A DNA stretch of 64,000 bases from Halostreptopolyspora alba (GTDB taxonomy: Bacteria; Actinomycetota; Actinomycetes; Streptosporangiales; Streptosporangiaceae). How positions within the stretch are numbered: position 1 is the stretch's first letter; each line of letters begins with the position of its first letter. The DNA lies in assembly GCA_003725585.1 (NCBI GenBank), contig RJMB01000014.1, positions 79,329 to 143,328 of the forward strand. Reading direction: 5' to 3'. The translations under genes were made by a program, and so were the position numbers. Positions 20,953-29,694 of this stretch are shown here, piece by piece. The notes beneath the pieces were generated by a model, which worked only from the letters and a program-made list of their open reading frames with translations, searched no databases and had not been told where the DNA came from.

Positions 20953-21365
20953 ACTCCCTGATCTGGCGGTATGTGACCTGGGTCGGGCGGGTCTGCTACT
21001 TCTATGGCTACTTCGCCATGGAGCTGGGGCTCTCCTGCTTCGACGTCGCGCGAGACGTCATTCTCGTGCGACGCAGCCGGTTCTGCGCGGGGATCCTGAA
21101 GTTCCCGCTCCGTTGCCGGACGGAGTTCGAGATCACGATGATGAGCAACGTGATCACCCTGACCCCGGGGACACTCACCCTCGCGGTGGAGTCGACACCG
21201 CCGACGCTCTACATCCACTGCATGTACGCGCGCGACCGGGAGAAGGCCCTGGAGAGTCTGCGCAGGTTCGAGTCGGTGCTGCTGGGCGCCACGAGGATCG
21301 ACGGTGCGGTCCCCGAGTCCGTCGAGGCGGCCGGGCACGCGGCACCGGGGGGAGGTGACCGGTGA
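20949..21365 (+). CDS. mrpE: Na+/H+ antiporter subunit E (first copy)
   Basis: 138 aa MnhE-family protein. One or two N-terminal membrane helices are followed by a cytoplasmic domain with the diagnostic CRTEFEITMMSNVITLTPGTL and PTLYIHCMYA. GTG 20949 overlaps mrpD by four bases. MrpE is needed for full complex activity but is not itself a pump module. Confidence 0.93.
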   Translation: MNSLIWRYVTWVGRVCYFYGYFAMELGLSCFDVARDVILVRRSRFCAGILKFPLRCRTEFEITMMSNVITLTPGTLTLAVESTPPTLYIHCMYARDREKALESLRRFESVLLGATRIDGAVPESVEAAGHAAPGGGDR

Positions 21366-21631
21366 CCCTGATCGACATCCCGATCGTCGCGCTCGGCCTG
21401 GTGGTCGTCATGGTCGCCGTCCGCATGTTCGTCGGCCCCTCCCGGGCGGACCGGGCGGCAGCCGCCGACCTGGGGTTCTTCTGCTTCATCGCGCTGGCCG
21501 CCCTGTTCGGCGTCCGGACGGACCTGCCGGGGGTGTTCGACGTGATCCTGATCGCCACCCTGACCGGGTTCGTCGGGACCCTCTGGATGGCCAGGCTGAT
21601 CAGCCGAACGAATGGGAGCGAGAATGCCTGA
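21362..21631 (+). CDS. mrpF: Na+/H+ antiporter subunit F (first copy)
   Basis: 89 aa, three membrane helices. Family blocks are RMFVGPSRADRAAAADLGFF and FDVILIATLTGFVGTLWMARL. GTG 21362 overlaps mrpE by four bases, and mrpG starts inside its 3' end. Confidence 0.93.
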   Translation: MTLIDIPIVALGLVVVMVAVRMFVGPSRADRAAAADLGFFCFIALAALFGVRTDLPGVFDVILIATLTGFVGTLWMARLISRTNGSENA

Positions 21632-22010
21632 CCTGGCCGTGGCGAGCGGCGTCCTCTCGATCGCCGGAGTCGACGTGCTCTCCGTGCTCGGGGGCGTCGC
21701 GATCGGGATCGGCGTGTTCTTCATCGTGGTGGCCGGGGTCGGGATGCTGCGGCTGGCCGACGTCTACTCCCGGATGAACGCCATCACCAAGGCGTCGACC
21801 CTCGGTGTGATCCTCACCCTCGTCGGTTCGTTCCTGCTGATGCCGAGCTGGGAGACGGCGTGGAAGCTGGCGCTGGCCATCGTGTTGCAGCTGCTGAGCT
21901 CGCCCGTCGGTAGCTACGCGGTCGGCCGCGCGGCCTACCGCGTCGGAACGCCCCTGTCCGAGGAGACCAACTTCGACCACCTGGGCCACCGGGTGCCCGA
22001 CAGGTCCTGA
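21624..22010 (+). CDS. mrpG: Na+/H+ antiporter subunit G (first copy)
   Basis: 128 aa with three membrane helices. The MnhG signature is GVGMLRLADVYSRMNAITKASTLGV. I start at ATG 21624, which follows GGGAGCGAG and overlaps the mrpF stop by 8 bases. An in-frame start 12 bases earlier lacks a ribosome site. It is the last gene of the operon, followed by a palindrome at 22078. Confidence 0.92.
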   Translation: MPDLAVASGVLSIAGVDVLSVLGGVAIGIGVFFIVVAGVGMLRLADVYSRMNAITKASTLGVILTLVGSFLLMPSWETAWKLALAIVLQLLSSPVGSYAVGRAAYRVGTPLSEETNFDHLGHRVPDRS

Positions 22011-22077
22011 GGGCGCCACAGCTCACTCCGCCGTTGGGGGCCGCCCGGATGGTGGCGCGGTGCGCGCGCAGAGCGCC

Positions 22078-22106
22078 GTCCCCCATGACACCTGTCATGG
22101 GGGGAC
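22078..22106. promoter_or_regulatory. Palindrome between mrpG and the ABC exporter operon
   Basis: The core is ATGACACCTGTCAT (6-2-6), extended by C- and G-runs to GTCCCCC...GGGGGGAC with one unpaired G. It lies 68 bases after mrpG and 75 bases before the exporter ATG at 22181. It is either the mrp terminator (no T-run) or an operator. TGACA-N2-TGTCA dyads are the kind of site used by NarL/DesR-type regulators, and one is encoded three genes downstream. Confidence 0.6.
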
Positions 22107-22180
22107 GGCCGCGAAGGTCACGGATGCTGGGTGACAGCGGCGTCTATGCCCGGGACCGCCCGGGACGCGAGACTTCCGGC

Positions 22181-23188
22181 ATGACTTCGGAACAGCACAC
22201 CTCCCCCGACGGCGCCGACACCGACGCCGACACCGGCGCCGCCATCAGCGTCCGCGATCTACGGCAGAGCTACGGCGACTTCGAGGCGGTCCGGGGAATC
22301 TCCTTCGACATCGCCCGCGGTGAGCTGTTCGCGCTGCTGGGAACCAACGGCGCCGGAAAGACCACCACGATCGAGACCCTCGAGGGGTTCCGGCGCCCCA
22401 GCTCGGGAACGGTCCGGGTGTTCGACACCGACCCGTACGGCCAGCCCGCGGCCCTGCGCGAGCGGGTCGACGCCGTGCTGCAGCACAGCGGCGTCTTCGG
22501 GGAACTCACGGTCGCCGAGACCGTGGACCTGTCGCGGGACCTGGCCGCTGACCCCCTCGACCGCGACACCGTGCTGAGCGCTGTCGGCCTGTGGGACCGC
22601 GCGGACTTCGCCGTGCGGCAGCTCTCGGGGGGCCAGAAGCGGCGGCTGGACCTCGGGTTGGCGCTGCTGTCCCAGCCCGAGGTGCTCTTCCTGGACGAAC
22701 CCACGGCGGGAATGGACCCCGAGGCCCGGCGCGCCACGTGGCAGGTCATCGAAGACCTGGTCGCCGGGGGCGTCGCCGTTCTGTTGACGACCCACTACCT
22801 GGAGGAGGCCGAGCGGCTCGCCGACCGGATCGCGATCATGCACGCCGGTGAGGTCCGGGTGTCCGGCTGGATCCACGAGGTCCTGACCAGGTGGGGCGAC
22901 CGCATCGGGTTCCGGATGCCCGACGGGTTGCGGATCGACGAGCTGCCCGACCTGCCCGACGCCGCCGTCGAGACGGACATCCGCGAGAACGAGCCCTGGG
23001 TGAGTTACGTGATCACCGGCGACGACACGGCCGGGCGCGGCCAGCGGGCCATGGCCGCGCTGCTCGCCTGGGCGCGGGACAACGACGTCACGCTACAGCG
23101 GCTGGAGCTGCGTACCGCCTCCCTGGAGGACGTGTTCCTCTCCGTGGCCGCGCAGGACGGCGTGGCCGAGCTCGCCCCCACCTGGTGA
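22181..23188 (+). CDS. ABC transporter ATP-binding protein (drug-exporter type)
   Basis: 335 aa. The nucleotide-binding domain has Walker A GTNGAGKTT, the signature LSGGQKRR and Walker B VLFLDEPTAGMDPEAR. A C-terminal extension of about 90 residues is as in DrrA/CcmA-like exporters. I start at ATG 22181. The frame is open further upstream but runs through the intergenic palindrome. With the permease 50 bases downstream and the kinase/regulator pair after it, it forms a typical two-component-controlled ABC-2 exporter locus. The cargo is unknown. Confidence 0.9.
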   Translation: MTSEQHTSPDGADTDADTGAAISVRDLRQSYGDFEAVRGISFDIARGELFALLGTNGAGKTTTIETLEGFRRPSSGTVRVFDTDPYGQPAALRERVDAVLQHSGVFGELTVAETVDLSRDLAADPLDRDTVLSAVGLWDRADFAVRQLSGGQKRRLDLGLALLSQPEVLFLDEPTAGMDPEARRATWQVIEDLVAGGVAVLLTTHYLEEAERLADRIAIMHAGEVRVSGWIHEVLTRWGDRIGFRMPDGLRIDELPDLPDAAVETDIRENEPWVSYVITGDDTAGRGQRAMAALLAWARDNDVTLQRLELRTASLEDVFLSVAAQDGVAELAPTW

Positions 23189-23238
23189 CCCACCACGCCC
23201 CGCGTCGAGAATCCCGCGCCACAGCGACAGGAGCCCCC

Positions 23239-24093
23239 ATGACCAGCACACTGACTCCCACGAGCGCGCCACGCCAGCACGGCGGCCGCACCCCCGTCAG
23301 CCCCCTCCGGCAGCTGCTGCGGCTGGCCCGCACCGAGCTCACGCTCTTCTACCGGTACCGGATGGCCCTGTACATCGCCATCTTCCCGCTGATATTCGCC
23401 TTCGTCGGAATCACGATGGAGGGTGAGGACGTCCTGCCCGGAGTCGACACGGCCGTGCACTACGTCGCGGGTACTCCCGCGCTCGTCGCCATGGTGGTGG
23501 GCGTCATGCACCTCTCCAACGTCTACGCGGCGCGGCGCGAACAGCTGGTGCTGAAGCGCTTCCGCGTCAGCGGGGTGCCGCCGGTCGCGCTGTTCGGCGC
23601 CTCGACCCTGTCCGTCCTGGCCGTGGTGGGGGCGCTCACCGTGGTCGTCGGCGCGCTGCTGGCCTGGCGCTACGGCGTGTGGCCCGCGGCCCCGGTCCTG
23701 GTGGTGCTTCCGGTGGTGCTGCTCACCGTCATGATGGCGTTCGTCGGCATCGCGTTCACCCGCTTCACCCGCAACGCCGAGAGCGCCCAGATGATGTCGA
23801 TACTGCCCTTCATGGTGCTCTACGCCGTCAGCGGGCTGATGGTGCCGCTGGAGATGTTTCCGGACTGGGGCGCCGACGCCCTCCGCCTGCTGCCGATGGC
23901 TCCCGCCGTGGAAATCCTCCAGTCCGCCTACCTCGGCTACGACCTGACCGGTGGCGTGGAGCAGGCGAGCCAGGCGTCCGGGACGGAGCTGTGGGCCGCG
24001 GCGGCGCCCTCTCTCGGGCTGTTGCTGCTGTGGCTGGCGATCTCGGCCTACGCGCTCCGCTACTTCCGTTGGGACCCCCGCCAGGTGAGCTGA
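23239..24093 (+). CDS. ABC-2 type transporter permease
   Basis: 284 aa with about six membrane helices. The conserved ABC-2 segment VSGLMVPLEMFPDWGADALRLLPMAPAVEIL lies near residues 200-230. ATG 23239 follows CAGGAG. Pairs with the ATP-binding protein just upstream. Similar pairs export antibiotics, lipids or peptides. Nothing in the sequence decides which. Confidence 0.88.
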   Translation: MTSTLTPTSAPRQHGGRTPVSPLRQLLRLARTELTLFYRYRMALYIAIFPLIFAFVGITMEGEDVLPGVDTAVHYVAGTPALVAMVVGVMHLSNVYAARREQLVLKRFRVSGVPPVALFGASTLSVLAVVGALTVVVGALLAWRYGVWPAAPVLVVLPVVLLTVMMAFVGIAFTRFTRNAESAQMMSILPFMVLYAVSGLMVPLEMFPDWGADALRLLPMAPAVEILQSAYLGYDLTGGVEQASQASGTELWAAAAPSLGLLLLWLAISAYALRYFRWDPRQVS

Positions 24094-24225
24094 GCCCGGC
24101 CCTACGAAGGCGACGCCGCCGCGACGAACGGGCACGTGACGCGGTGGCGTGTGGGGGTGGAGTGGCTGGACGGGGCCGCTCCACCCCGGATCGTTAGGCT
24201 GTGCCCCAGCGACGAAGGGAGGACG

Positions 24226-25542
24226 GTGACCGAGTTCGCGCCCGCGGTCTCCAGTGACGCGCGGCCGGCCGACCGGTTCGGCAGACGGCTGGTGCTGGCA
24301 CGCCGGGTCGTGCTCAGCTCGGTCGCCATGATGCAGCCCTTCTGTGTTGTCGCGGCGCTGGTGGCGGCGGCGCAGATGTGGTGGGACGGCACGAAGTTCC
24401 CCCCGCTCGCGATCCGGGCGCCCTTCCCCTACGACACGCTGCTCGCCGTGGCCGGTGTGCTCAGCAGCGTCGCTCTGGCGCTCTTCCTGCTGCGCATCGT
24501 GCGGTCCCGGATCGACCGTCCCGCGACGACCCTCGACCGCGACGTGGCCCTGTCCGTCCTCGCGCTCGGCGGTACGGTGGTCCCCCTCGCCGGGAACAAC
24601 TGGACCCTCCTCGTGGCGACCGCGTGGGGCGCCGGAGTGTGCGTGACCGGGTCCCGACGGCGCAAGGCCGGCTACCTGCTGGTGATGCTGCTCGCGACGG
24701 CCCCCTCGCTCGCGCTGCTTTCGCCGAGCGACGGCGGGGTGTCCGGGACGCTGCTCTTCTCCCTCACCATGGCCGGAATGGCGCTGGTCACGGGAATTCT
24801 GATGTGGCTGGGCTACATATCGGTGATCGTGCTCTGGGACATCATCACCGAGGCCACGGCGGCGCGGCAGGCCCAGGCCCGGCTCGCCGTCAGTGAGGAG
24901 CGCCTGCGCTTCGCCCGCGACATGCACGACCTGCTCGGGCACAGCCTCTCCGGAATGGCGGTGAAGAGCGAGTTGGCGTCGCGGCTGGCCGAGCGGGACC
25001 CGGCACGGGCGGCGCGCGAGATGGCCGCCGTGCACCAGCTCGCCCGAGACGCGCTGCGCGAGGTCCGCAGCGCCGTCAGCGGGTACCGCGATGTGGACCT
25101 CGACGCCGAGATCGCCAGCGTACGCGCCGTGCTCTCCGCCGCCGGCGTACGGTGCGAGGTGCGGGGCGAGACGGCGGGCATCCCCGCCGAGCAGCGGACA
25201 CTGTCCGCCTGGCTGGTGCGCGAGGCCACGACCAACGTGCTGCGGCACAGTTCGGCGGCGCGCTGCGTGATCACCCTGCGGCGCGAGGAGCGCGCGCTGG
25301 TGGTGGAGGTGTTCAATGACGGCGCGCGCGGCTCCGGGGACACCCAGGTGCGTTTCGGCAACGGTCTCACCGGGCTGGCCGAGCGCGCCGCGGCGGCCGG
25401 CGGCACCGTGACGGCGAGCGCGAGCGGAGCGAACGGGTTCCTGGTGCGGGCCGTCCTCCCCGTCGCGACCGGACCCGACGGCGTGGATGGCGCGGGCGGT
25501 GCGGCGGATCCGGAGCCCCGCTCCGCGGAGGTGACCTCGTGA
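24226..25542 (+). CDS. Sensor histidine kinase, DesK/NarX-like
   Basis: 438 aa. Four or more hydrophobic segments occupy the first 210 residues. Then comes a HisKA_3 dimerisation domain with the phospho-accepting His234 in RDMHDLLGHSLSGMAVKSELA, followed by a short HATPase domain with REATTNVLRHSSA (N box) and FGNGLTGLAERAAAAGG (G box). I start at GTG 24226 because GGGAGG precedes it. An in-frame GTG at 24136 has none. The response regulator overlaps its stop by four bases. It probably senses the membrane or the substrate of the adjacent exporter. Confidence 0.9.
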   Translation: MTEFAPAVSSDARPADRFGRRLVLARRVVLSSVAMMQPFCVVAALVAAAQMWWDGTKFPPLAIRAPFPYDTLLAVAGVLSSVALALFLLRIVRSRIDRPATTLDRDVALSVLALGGTVVPLAGNNWTLLVATAWGAGVCVTGSRRRKAGYLLVMLLATAPSLALLSPSDGGVSGTLLFSLTMAGMALVTGILMWLGYISVIVLWDIITEATAARQAQARLAVSEERLRFARDMHDLLGHSLSGMAVKSELASRLAERDPARAAREMAAVHQLARDALREVRSAVSGYRDVDLDAEIASVRAVLSAAGVRCEVRGETAGIPAEQRTLSAWLVREATTNVLRHSSAARCVITLRREERALVVEVFNDGARGSGDTQVRFGNGLTGLAERAAAAGGTVTASASGANGFLVRAVLPVATGPDGVDGAGGAADPEPRSAEVTS

Positions 25543-26144
25543 TCCGCGTGGTGCTGGCCGACGACGAGCACCTGGTGCGGGGCGCGATCGCGGCCCTGCT
25601 CGGCCTCGAGGACGACCTGGAGGTCGCCGCCGAGGTGGGCCGTGGTGACGCGGTGGTCGAGGCGGTGCGCGCGAACGTCGCCGACATCGCCGTCCTGGAC
25701 ATCGAGATGCCCGGCGTCGGCGGGCTGGAGGTGGCGGGCCAGCTACGCGAGACCGTACCGGAGTGCGGCGTGCTCATCCTGACGAGCTTCGGCCGACCCG
25801 GGTACCTGCGCCGCGCCATCGCGTCGGGCGCCCGAGGATTCCTGGCCAAGGACGCCCCCGTGGACCAGCTCGCCGGTGCGATCCGCAAGGTGCACGGGGG
25901 TGGCCGCTACATCGACACCGACCTCGCGGCCGCCGCCATGGCCGCCGGGGAGAGCCCGCTGACCGGACGTGAGGCCGACGTCCTGCGCGCGGCGGCCGAC
26001 GGTCGGGACGTCTCGGCGATCGCGCGGACCCTGCACCTGACCGAGGGGACGGTGCGCAACTACCTCTCCAGCGCGATGACCAAGACCGGTGCCGGCAACC
26101 GGCTGACCGCGATCCACACGGCGCGGGACATGGGGTGGCTCTGA
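25539..26144 (+). CDS. NarL/FixJ-family response regulator (DesR-like)
   Basis: 201 aa. The receiver domain has Asp54 in VLDIEMPG and the conserved Lys in FLAKDAPVD. The LuxR-type HTH (about 140-195) has LTGREADVLRAAADG then SAIARTLHLTEGTVRNYLSSAMTKTG. GTG 25539 overlaps the kinase stop (GTGA). The palindrome at 22078, in front of the exporter genes, is a candidate target, an inference from position and form. Confidence 0.93.
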   Translation: MIRVVLADDEHLVRGAIAALLGLEDDLEVAAEVGRGDAVVEAVRANVADIAVLDIEMPGVGGLEVAGQLRETVPECGVLILTSFGRPGYLRRAIASGARGFLAKDAPVDQLAGAIRKVHGGGRYIDTDLAAAAMAAGESPLTGREADVLRAAADGRDVSAIARTLHLTEGTVRNYLSSAMTKTGAGNRLTAIHTARDMGWL

Positions 26145-26551
26145 GCGGGGCCGACACTTCGTTGTCGCCCCGCGGGGGCCGCGCGGCGCCGGTTGTTTGA
26201 TCTCCGGGGAGCGCGGGGTAGCACACCCCCACGTCTCCATACCGGGGGATCTCGGGCACGGCCGGGAGACGTAGGGGGGATCTTTTGCCGTGGATATTGG
26301 TGTGTCCCGCACAGCCGTTTCCGATACCGGGCTCCCGAGGCGGCCACCGCCGGTAGAGCCGCCCCCACACCGTGGTGAGGACTTCCACCGCGGCGACCCC
26401 CCGCGCACACGCCGGTTCTAGACCGGCGCCCTCGCGCGTTCGCCCCACAGTCGAGCGGCCCGCAGGGGCCGGGGACGCGCGGGCCTAGCGAGGTGGAAGG
26501 AGGGGACGGCCGCACGCGTGTGGTGCGTCGAGAGGCTTAGGGGGACGCCGG
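26145..26551. other. 407-bp interval between the response regulator and the second mrp operon
   Basis: No gene is visible. The interval starts with a GC-rich hairpin (26145-26173, GCGGGGC with GCCCCGC), contains a terminator-like structure at 26226-26286 and a GGCGGC/GCCGCC hairpin (26339-26363), and ends with the ribosome site of mrpA. The right half must hold the second mrp promoter, which I could not pinpoint. Confidence 0.55.
26226..26286 (+). terminator. Terminator-like structure after the two-component operon
   Basis: CCCCC-A-CGTCTCC (26226-26238) pairs with GGAGACG-TA-GGGGG (26265-26278) across a 26-base loop, and TTTT follows at 26283-26286. It lies 82 bases after the regulator stop. 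It could equally be a leader structure of the second mrp transcript. Confidence 0.5.
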
Positions 26552-29383
26552 GTGATACTGGTCCTGGTGCTGGCCGCGCTGGTCGCCTCCGCAGCGTTGG
26601 CCCCATTCCTCGAGCGCTGGCTGGGGCGGGACGCCGGATGGCCGCTCGCGGCGATCTTCCTGGTGCTGGCGGGGGTGGTCGCGTCGACCGGCCCGCAGGT
26701 GGTGCACCATCGGCCCGTCCTGGTGCAGTGGCCGTGGCTCCCGACGCTCGACGTCGTGTTCGCGCTGCGTCTCGACGGCCTCTCGCTACTGTTCGCGCTG
26801 CTGATCCTGGGTGTGGGCGCGCTGATCATGGCGTACTGTACGCGCTACTTCAGCCACGGCACCCACGCCGGGATCTACCTGCTGCTGACCCTGTTCGCCG
26901 CGTCCATGCTGGGTCTGGTGCTGGCCGACGACCTGGTGCTGCTGTTCCTGTTCTGGGAGCTCACCTCGGTCTGCTCGTTCTTCCTCATCGGGAACGCGGG
27001 GCTGGCCGCCGCCGCGCCCGCGAACCGGGCGCTGCTGCTCACCGTGATGGGCGGGCTCGGGCTGCTCGCGGCGGTGGTACTAGTCTCCGTCTCCGCCGGG
27101 ACCACCCAGATCAGCGTGATCCTGCGCGGGTTCGACTGGGCCGCCGAGCCCGGATTCACCGCGCTGGTGGCGGTGCTGCTCATCTTCGCGGGGTTCACCA
27201 AGTCGGCGCAGGTGCCGTTCCACTTCTGGCTTCCCGACGCCATGGCGGCCAGCACCCCCGTGAGCGCCTACCTGCACGCGGCGACGATGGTGAAGGCCGG
27301 GGTCTACCTCTTCATGCGCTTCTCCCCGGCCTTCGCGGGCGAGCTGGTGTGGACGGTCCCGCTCGTGGCGGGCGGGCTCGTGACCGCCATCGTCGGCGCG
27401 TCGCTGGCCCTCAAGCAGCACGACCTCAAGGCGCTGCTGGCCTACTCCACGGTCAGCCAGCTGGGCTACCTCACCGCCCTGGTCGGGATCGGCACGCCGG
27501 AGGCCCTCGGAGCGGCCGCCCTGCACACGATCGCGCACGCCCTCTTCAAGGCGACGCTGTTCATGCTGGTCGGCATCATCGACCGCGAGGCCGGCAGCCG
27601 GGACGTGCGCAAGCTGAACGGGCTGTGGCGGGTTATGCCGGTCACGGCCACCCTGATGGGGCTCGCCGCGATGTCACTCGCCGGTATTCCGCCGGCGCTC
27701 GGGTTCGTCAGCAAGGAGAAGATCTACGCCTCCTTCGTCGACTTCGACGGCCCCGAGTGGGTGGGCTGGTCGCTCGGTGGGCTGGCGGTCGTCGCCGCCG
27801 TTCTCACCTTCGCCTACGGGGTCCGCCTGCTGCACGGCGCGTTCGGCGGGCCCACGGTGCAGCGCCGGCTCACAGAGCCGTCCTGGCCGTTTCGGATCCC
27901 GGCGGCGATCGCCTCCCTGGCCGGTATCGTCCTGGGGATCGCCGTCTCCACCCTCAGCCCGCTGGTCGAGCAGGTGGTGCTGGACACCCGGCTCGTCCGG
28001 GGGGATCCGCACCTGGAACTGTGGCCGGGTCTCTCCCCCGAGCTGGTGATGTCGGCGCTGACCATCGCGATCGGGCTGTGGCTGTTCCGGGCGCGTGTGC
28101 CGGTGGACCGGTGGTTGCAGCGCCGCCAGCTGCCGTTCAGCGGTGTGGGGGTGTTCGAACGCTGCTACGACGCCCTGGTCAGGGCCGGGGGCGGTGTCAG
28201 CGCGCTCACCCGCGGGCTGTCCCCGGCCGTCCAGGTGCCGCCGGTGGTGGGGAGTCTGCTCGTTCTCGGCGCGGCCGGCCTGTGGTGGGGGGTTCCCCTC
28301 GCGCCGCGCCTACCGGGAGCCTCCCGGGTCGAGGACTGGATCGTCGTCGCCGTCCTGGCCGTGAGCGTGCTGGCGATCACGGTCACCCGCTCCCGCGTCG
28401 GTGCCATCGGCCTGCTCGGGGTCATCGGGTTCGTGGTCGCGGTGTGGTTCCTGATGCTCGGCGCGCCCGACCTCGCGCTGACCCAGATGCTGATCGAGTT
28501 CCTCACGGTCGCGGTGGCCGTGTTGGCGTTGAGCCGGCTGCCCGCGCGGTTCCACCCGGGGGGGCGGCTGCGGTCCGGCGCGGTCGCGGTGGTCGCCCTC
28601 GCGGCGGGAGCGGGCGCGACCGCGCTCGCCCTCGCGTTCACCGGCCGGCGTGGTCCCTCCGGGGTCCGCGACTACTTCCTGGAGGCGTCCAAGGAGGAGA
28701 CCGGTGGCACGAACGTTGTCAACACCATCCTCGTCGACTTCCGCGCCCTCGACACGCTGGGCGAGGTCACCGTGCTCGTCGCCGTCGCCGTCGGCATCGC
28801 GGCTCTCGCGGACGGCACCCCGCTACTTCCGGGCCGGCTGCGCTCCACGGGGGCTTCCCCCTCCGGCCCCATCGAGAACCGGGCCGACAACGCCATCGTC
28901 CTCACCGTCTTCGGTCGGCTGCTCGCCCCCGTCATCATCGCGCTCTCGGTGTACCTGCTGCTCCGGGGGCACAGCGCCCCGGGAGGCGGGTTCATCGCGG
29001 CCCTCGTCGCCGGTGCCGGTATCGCGCTCGCCTACGTGGCCACACCGGCTCCCGAGCGTGTGTCGCGTCGCTGGCCCTCCACCGCGCTCGCCGGGGCGGG
29101 CCTGACGATCGCGGTGGTCGACGGATTGGTCGGGCTCGCCGGTGGCTCCTTCCTGCGCCCCTTCCACGGCGAGGTGGAGGTGCTGGGCGTCACCCTCAAG
29201 GGCTCCACCTCGCTGATCTTCGACGTCGGGGTGTACCTCATCGTGGTGGGCATGGTCGTCACGGCGCTCCGCCGGCTGGGGAGCGGCCTGTCGGCCGACC
29301 TGGCGCGGGGCGGGCCGGGGATGTCCGAGAGCGGGGAGACGAGCGGCACCGAACACACGGACCGGAACGGAGGAAGCGAATGA
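26552..29383 (+). CDS. mrpA: Na+/H+ antiporter subunit A fused to B (second copy)
   Basis: 943 aa, the same MrpA-MrpB fusion as the first copy. It has VPFHFWLPDAMAASTPVSAY near residue 220, VKAGVYLFMRF, GFVSKEKIYASF, the DUF4040 segment VWFLMLGAPDLALTQMLIEFLT, and the MnhB domain beginning near 788 with FGRLLAPVIIALSVYLLLRGH. The two copies are colinear but clearly divergent, so this is an old duplication or separate acquisition rather than a recent copy. GTG 26552 follows AGGGGGA. Confidence 0.93.
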   Translation: MILVLVLAALVASAALAPFLERWLGRDAGWPLAAIFLVLAGVVASTGPQVVHHRPVLVQWPWLPTLDVVFALRLDGLSLLFALLILGVGALIMAYCTRYFSHGTHAGIYLLLTLFAASMLGLVLADDLVLLFLFWELTSVCSFFLIGNAGLAAAAPANRALLLTVMGGLGLLAAVVLVSVSAGTTQISVILRGFDWAAEPGFTALVAVLLIFAGFTKSAQVPFHFWLPDAMAASTPVSAYLHAATMVKAGVYLFMRFSPAFAGELVWTVPLVAGGLVTAIVGASLALKQHDLKALLAYSTVSQLGYLTALVGIGTPEALGAAALHTIAHALFKATLFMLVGIIDREAGSRDVRKLNGLWRVMPVTATLMGLAAMSLAGIPPALGFVSKEKIYASFVDFDGPEWVGWSLGGLAVVAAVLTFAYGVRLLHGAFGGPTVQRRLTEPSWPFRIPAAIASLAGIVLGIAVSTLSPLVEQVVLDTRLVRGDPHLELWPGLSPELVMSALTIAIGLWLFRARVPVDRWLQRRQLPFSGVGVFERCYDALVRAGGGVSALTRGLSPAVQVPPVVGSLLVLGAAGLWWGVPLAPRLPGASRVEDWIVVAVLAVSVLAITVTRSRVGAIGLLGVIGFVVAVWFLMLGAPDLALTQMLIEFLTVAVAVLALSRLPARFHPGGRLRSGAVAVVALAAGAGATALALAFTGRRGPSGVRDYFLEASKEETGGTNVVNTILVDFRALDTLGEVTVLVAVAVGIAALADGTPLLPGRLRSTGASPSGPIENRADNAIVLTVFGRLLAPVIIALSVYLLLRGHSAPGGGFIAALVAGAGIALAYVATPAPERVSRRWPSTALAGAGLTIAVVDGLVGLAGGSFLRPFHGEVEVLGVTLKGSTSLIFDVGVYLIVVGMVVTALRRLGSGLSADLARGGPGMSESGETSGTEHTDRNGGSE

Positions 29384-29694
29384 CCGTCGCCATTGGCATC
29401 GGCATCCTCGTCGCCGGGGGTGTCTACCTGCTCCTGCAACGTGGGCTCGTGCGGGTCACGTTCGGGTTCGTGCTCCTCGGCCACGCCGCGAACCTGCTGT
29501 TCCTCTCCGCTGGGGGGACGCGGCTGCGGGAGGCGGCGATCGTGGGCACCGCGGACCCGGCGTTGATGGCCGACCCGTTGCCGCAGGCGTTCGTGCTGAC
29601 GGCGATCGTCATCACGTTCGGCGTCACCGTGTACCTGTTCGCCCTCGCCGCCTCGCGGCACGGCGGCGACGACGACACCGAGCGGCTGCCGTGA
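29380..29694 (+). CDS. mrpC: Na+/H+ antiporter subunit C (second copy)
   Basis: 104 aa NuoK-like subunit with GVYLLLQRGLVRVTFGFVLLGHAAN and DPLPQAFVLTAIVITFGVTVYLFAL. ATG 29380 follows AGGAAGCG and overlaps the mrpA stop (ATGA). The C-terminal half is nearly identical to that of the first copy. Confidence 0.95.
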   Translation: MTVAIGIGILVAGGVYLLLQRGLVRVTFGFVLLGHAANLLFLSAGGTRLREAAIVGTADPALMADPLPQAFVLTAIVITFGVTVYLFALAASRHGGDDDTERLP

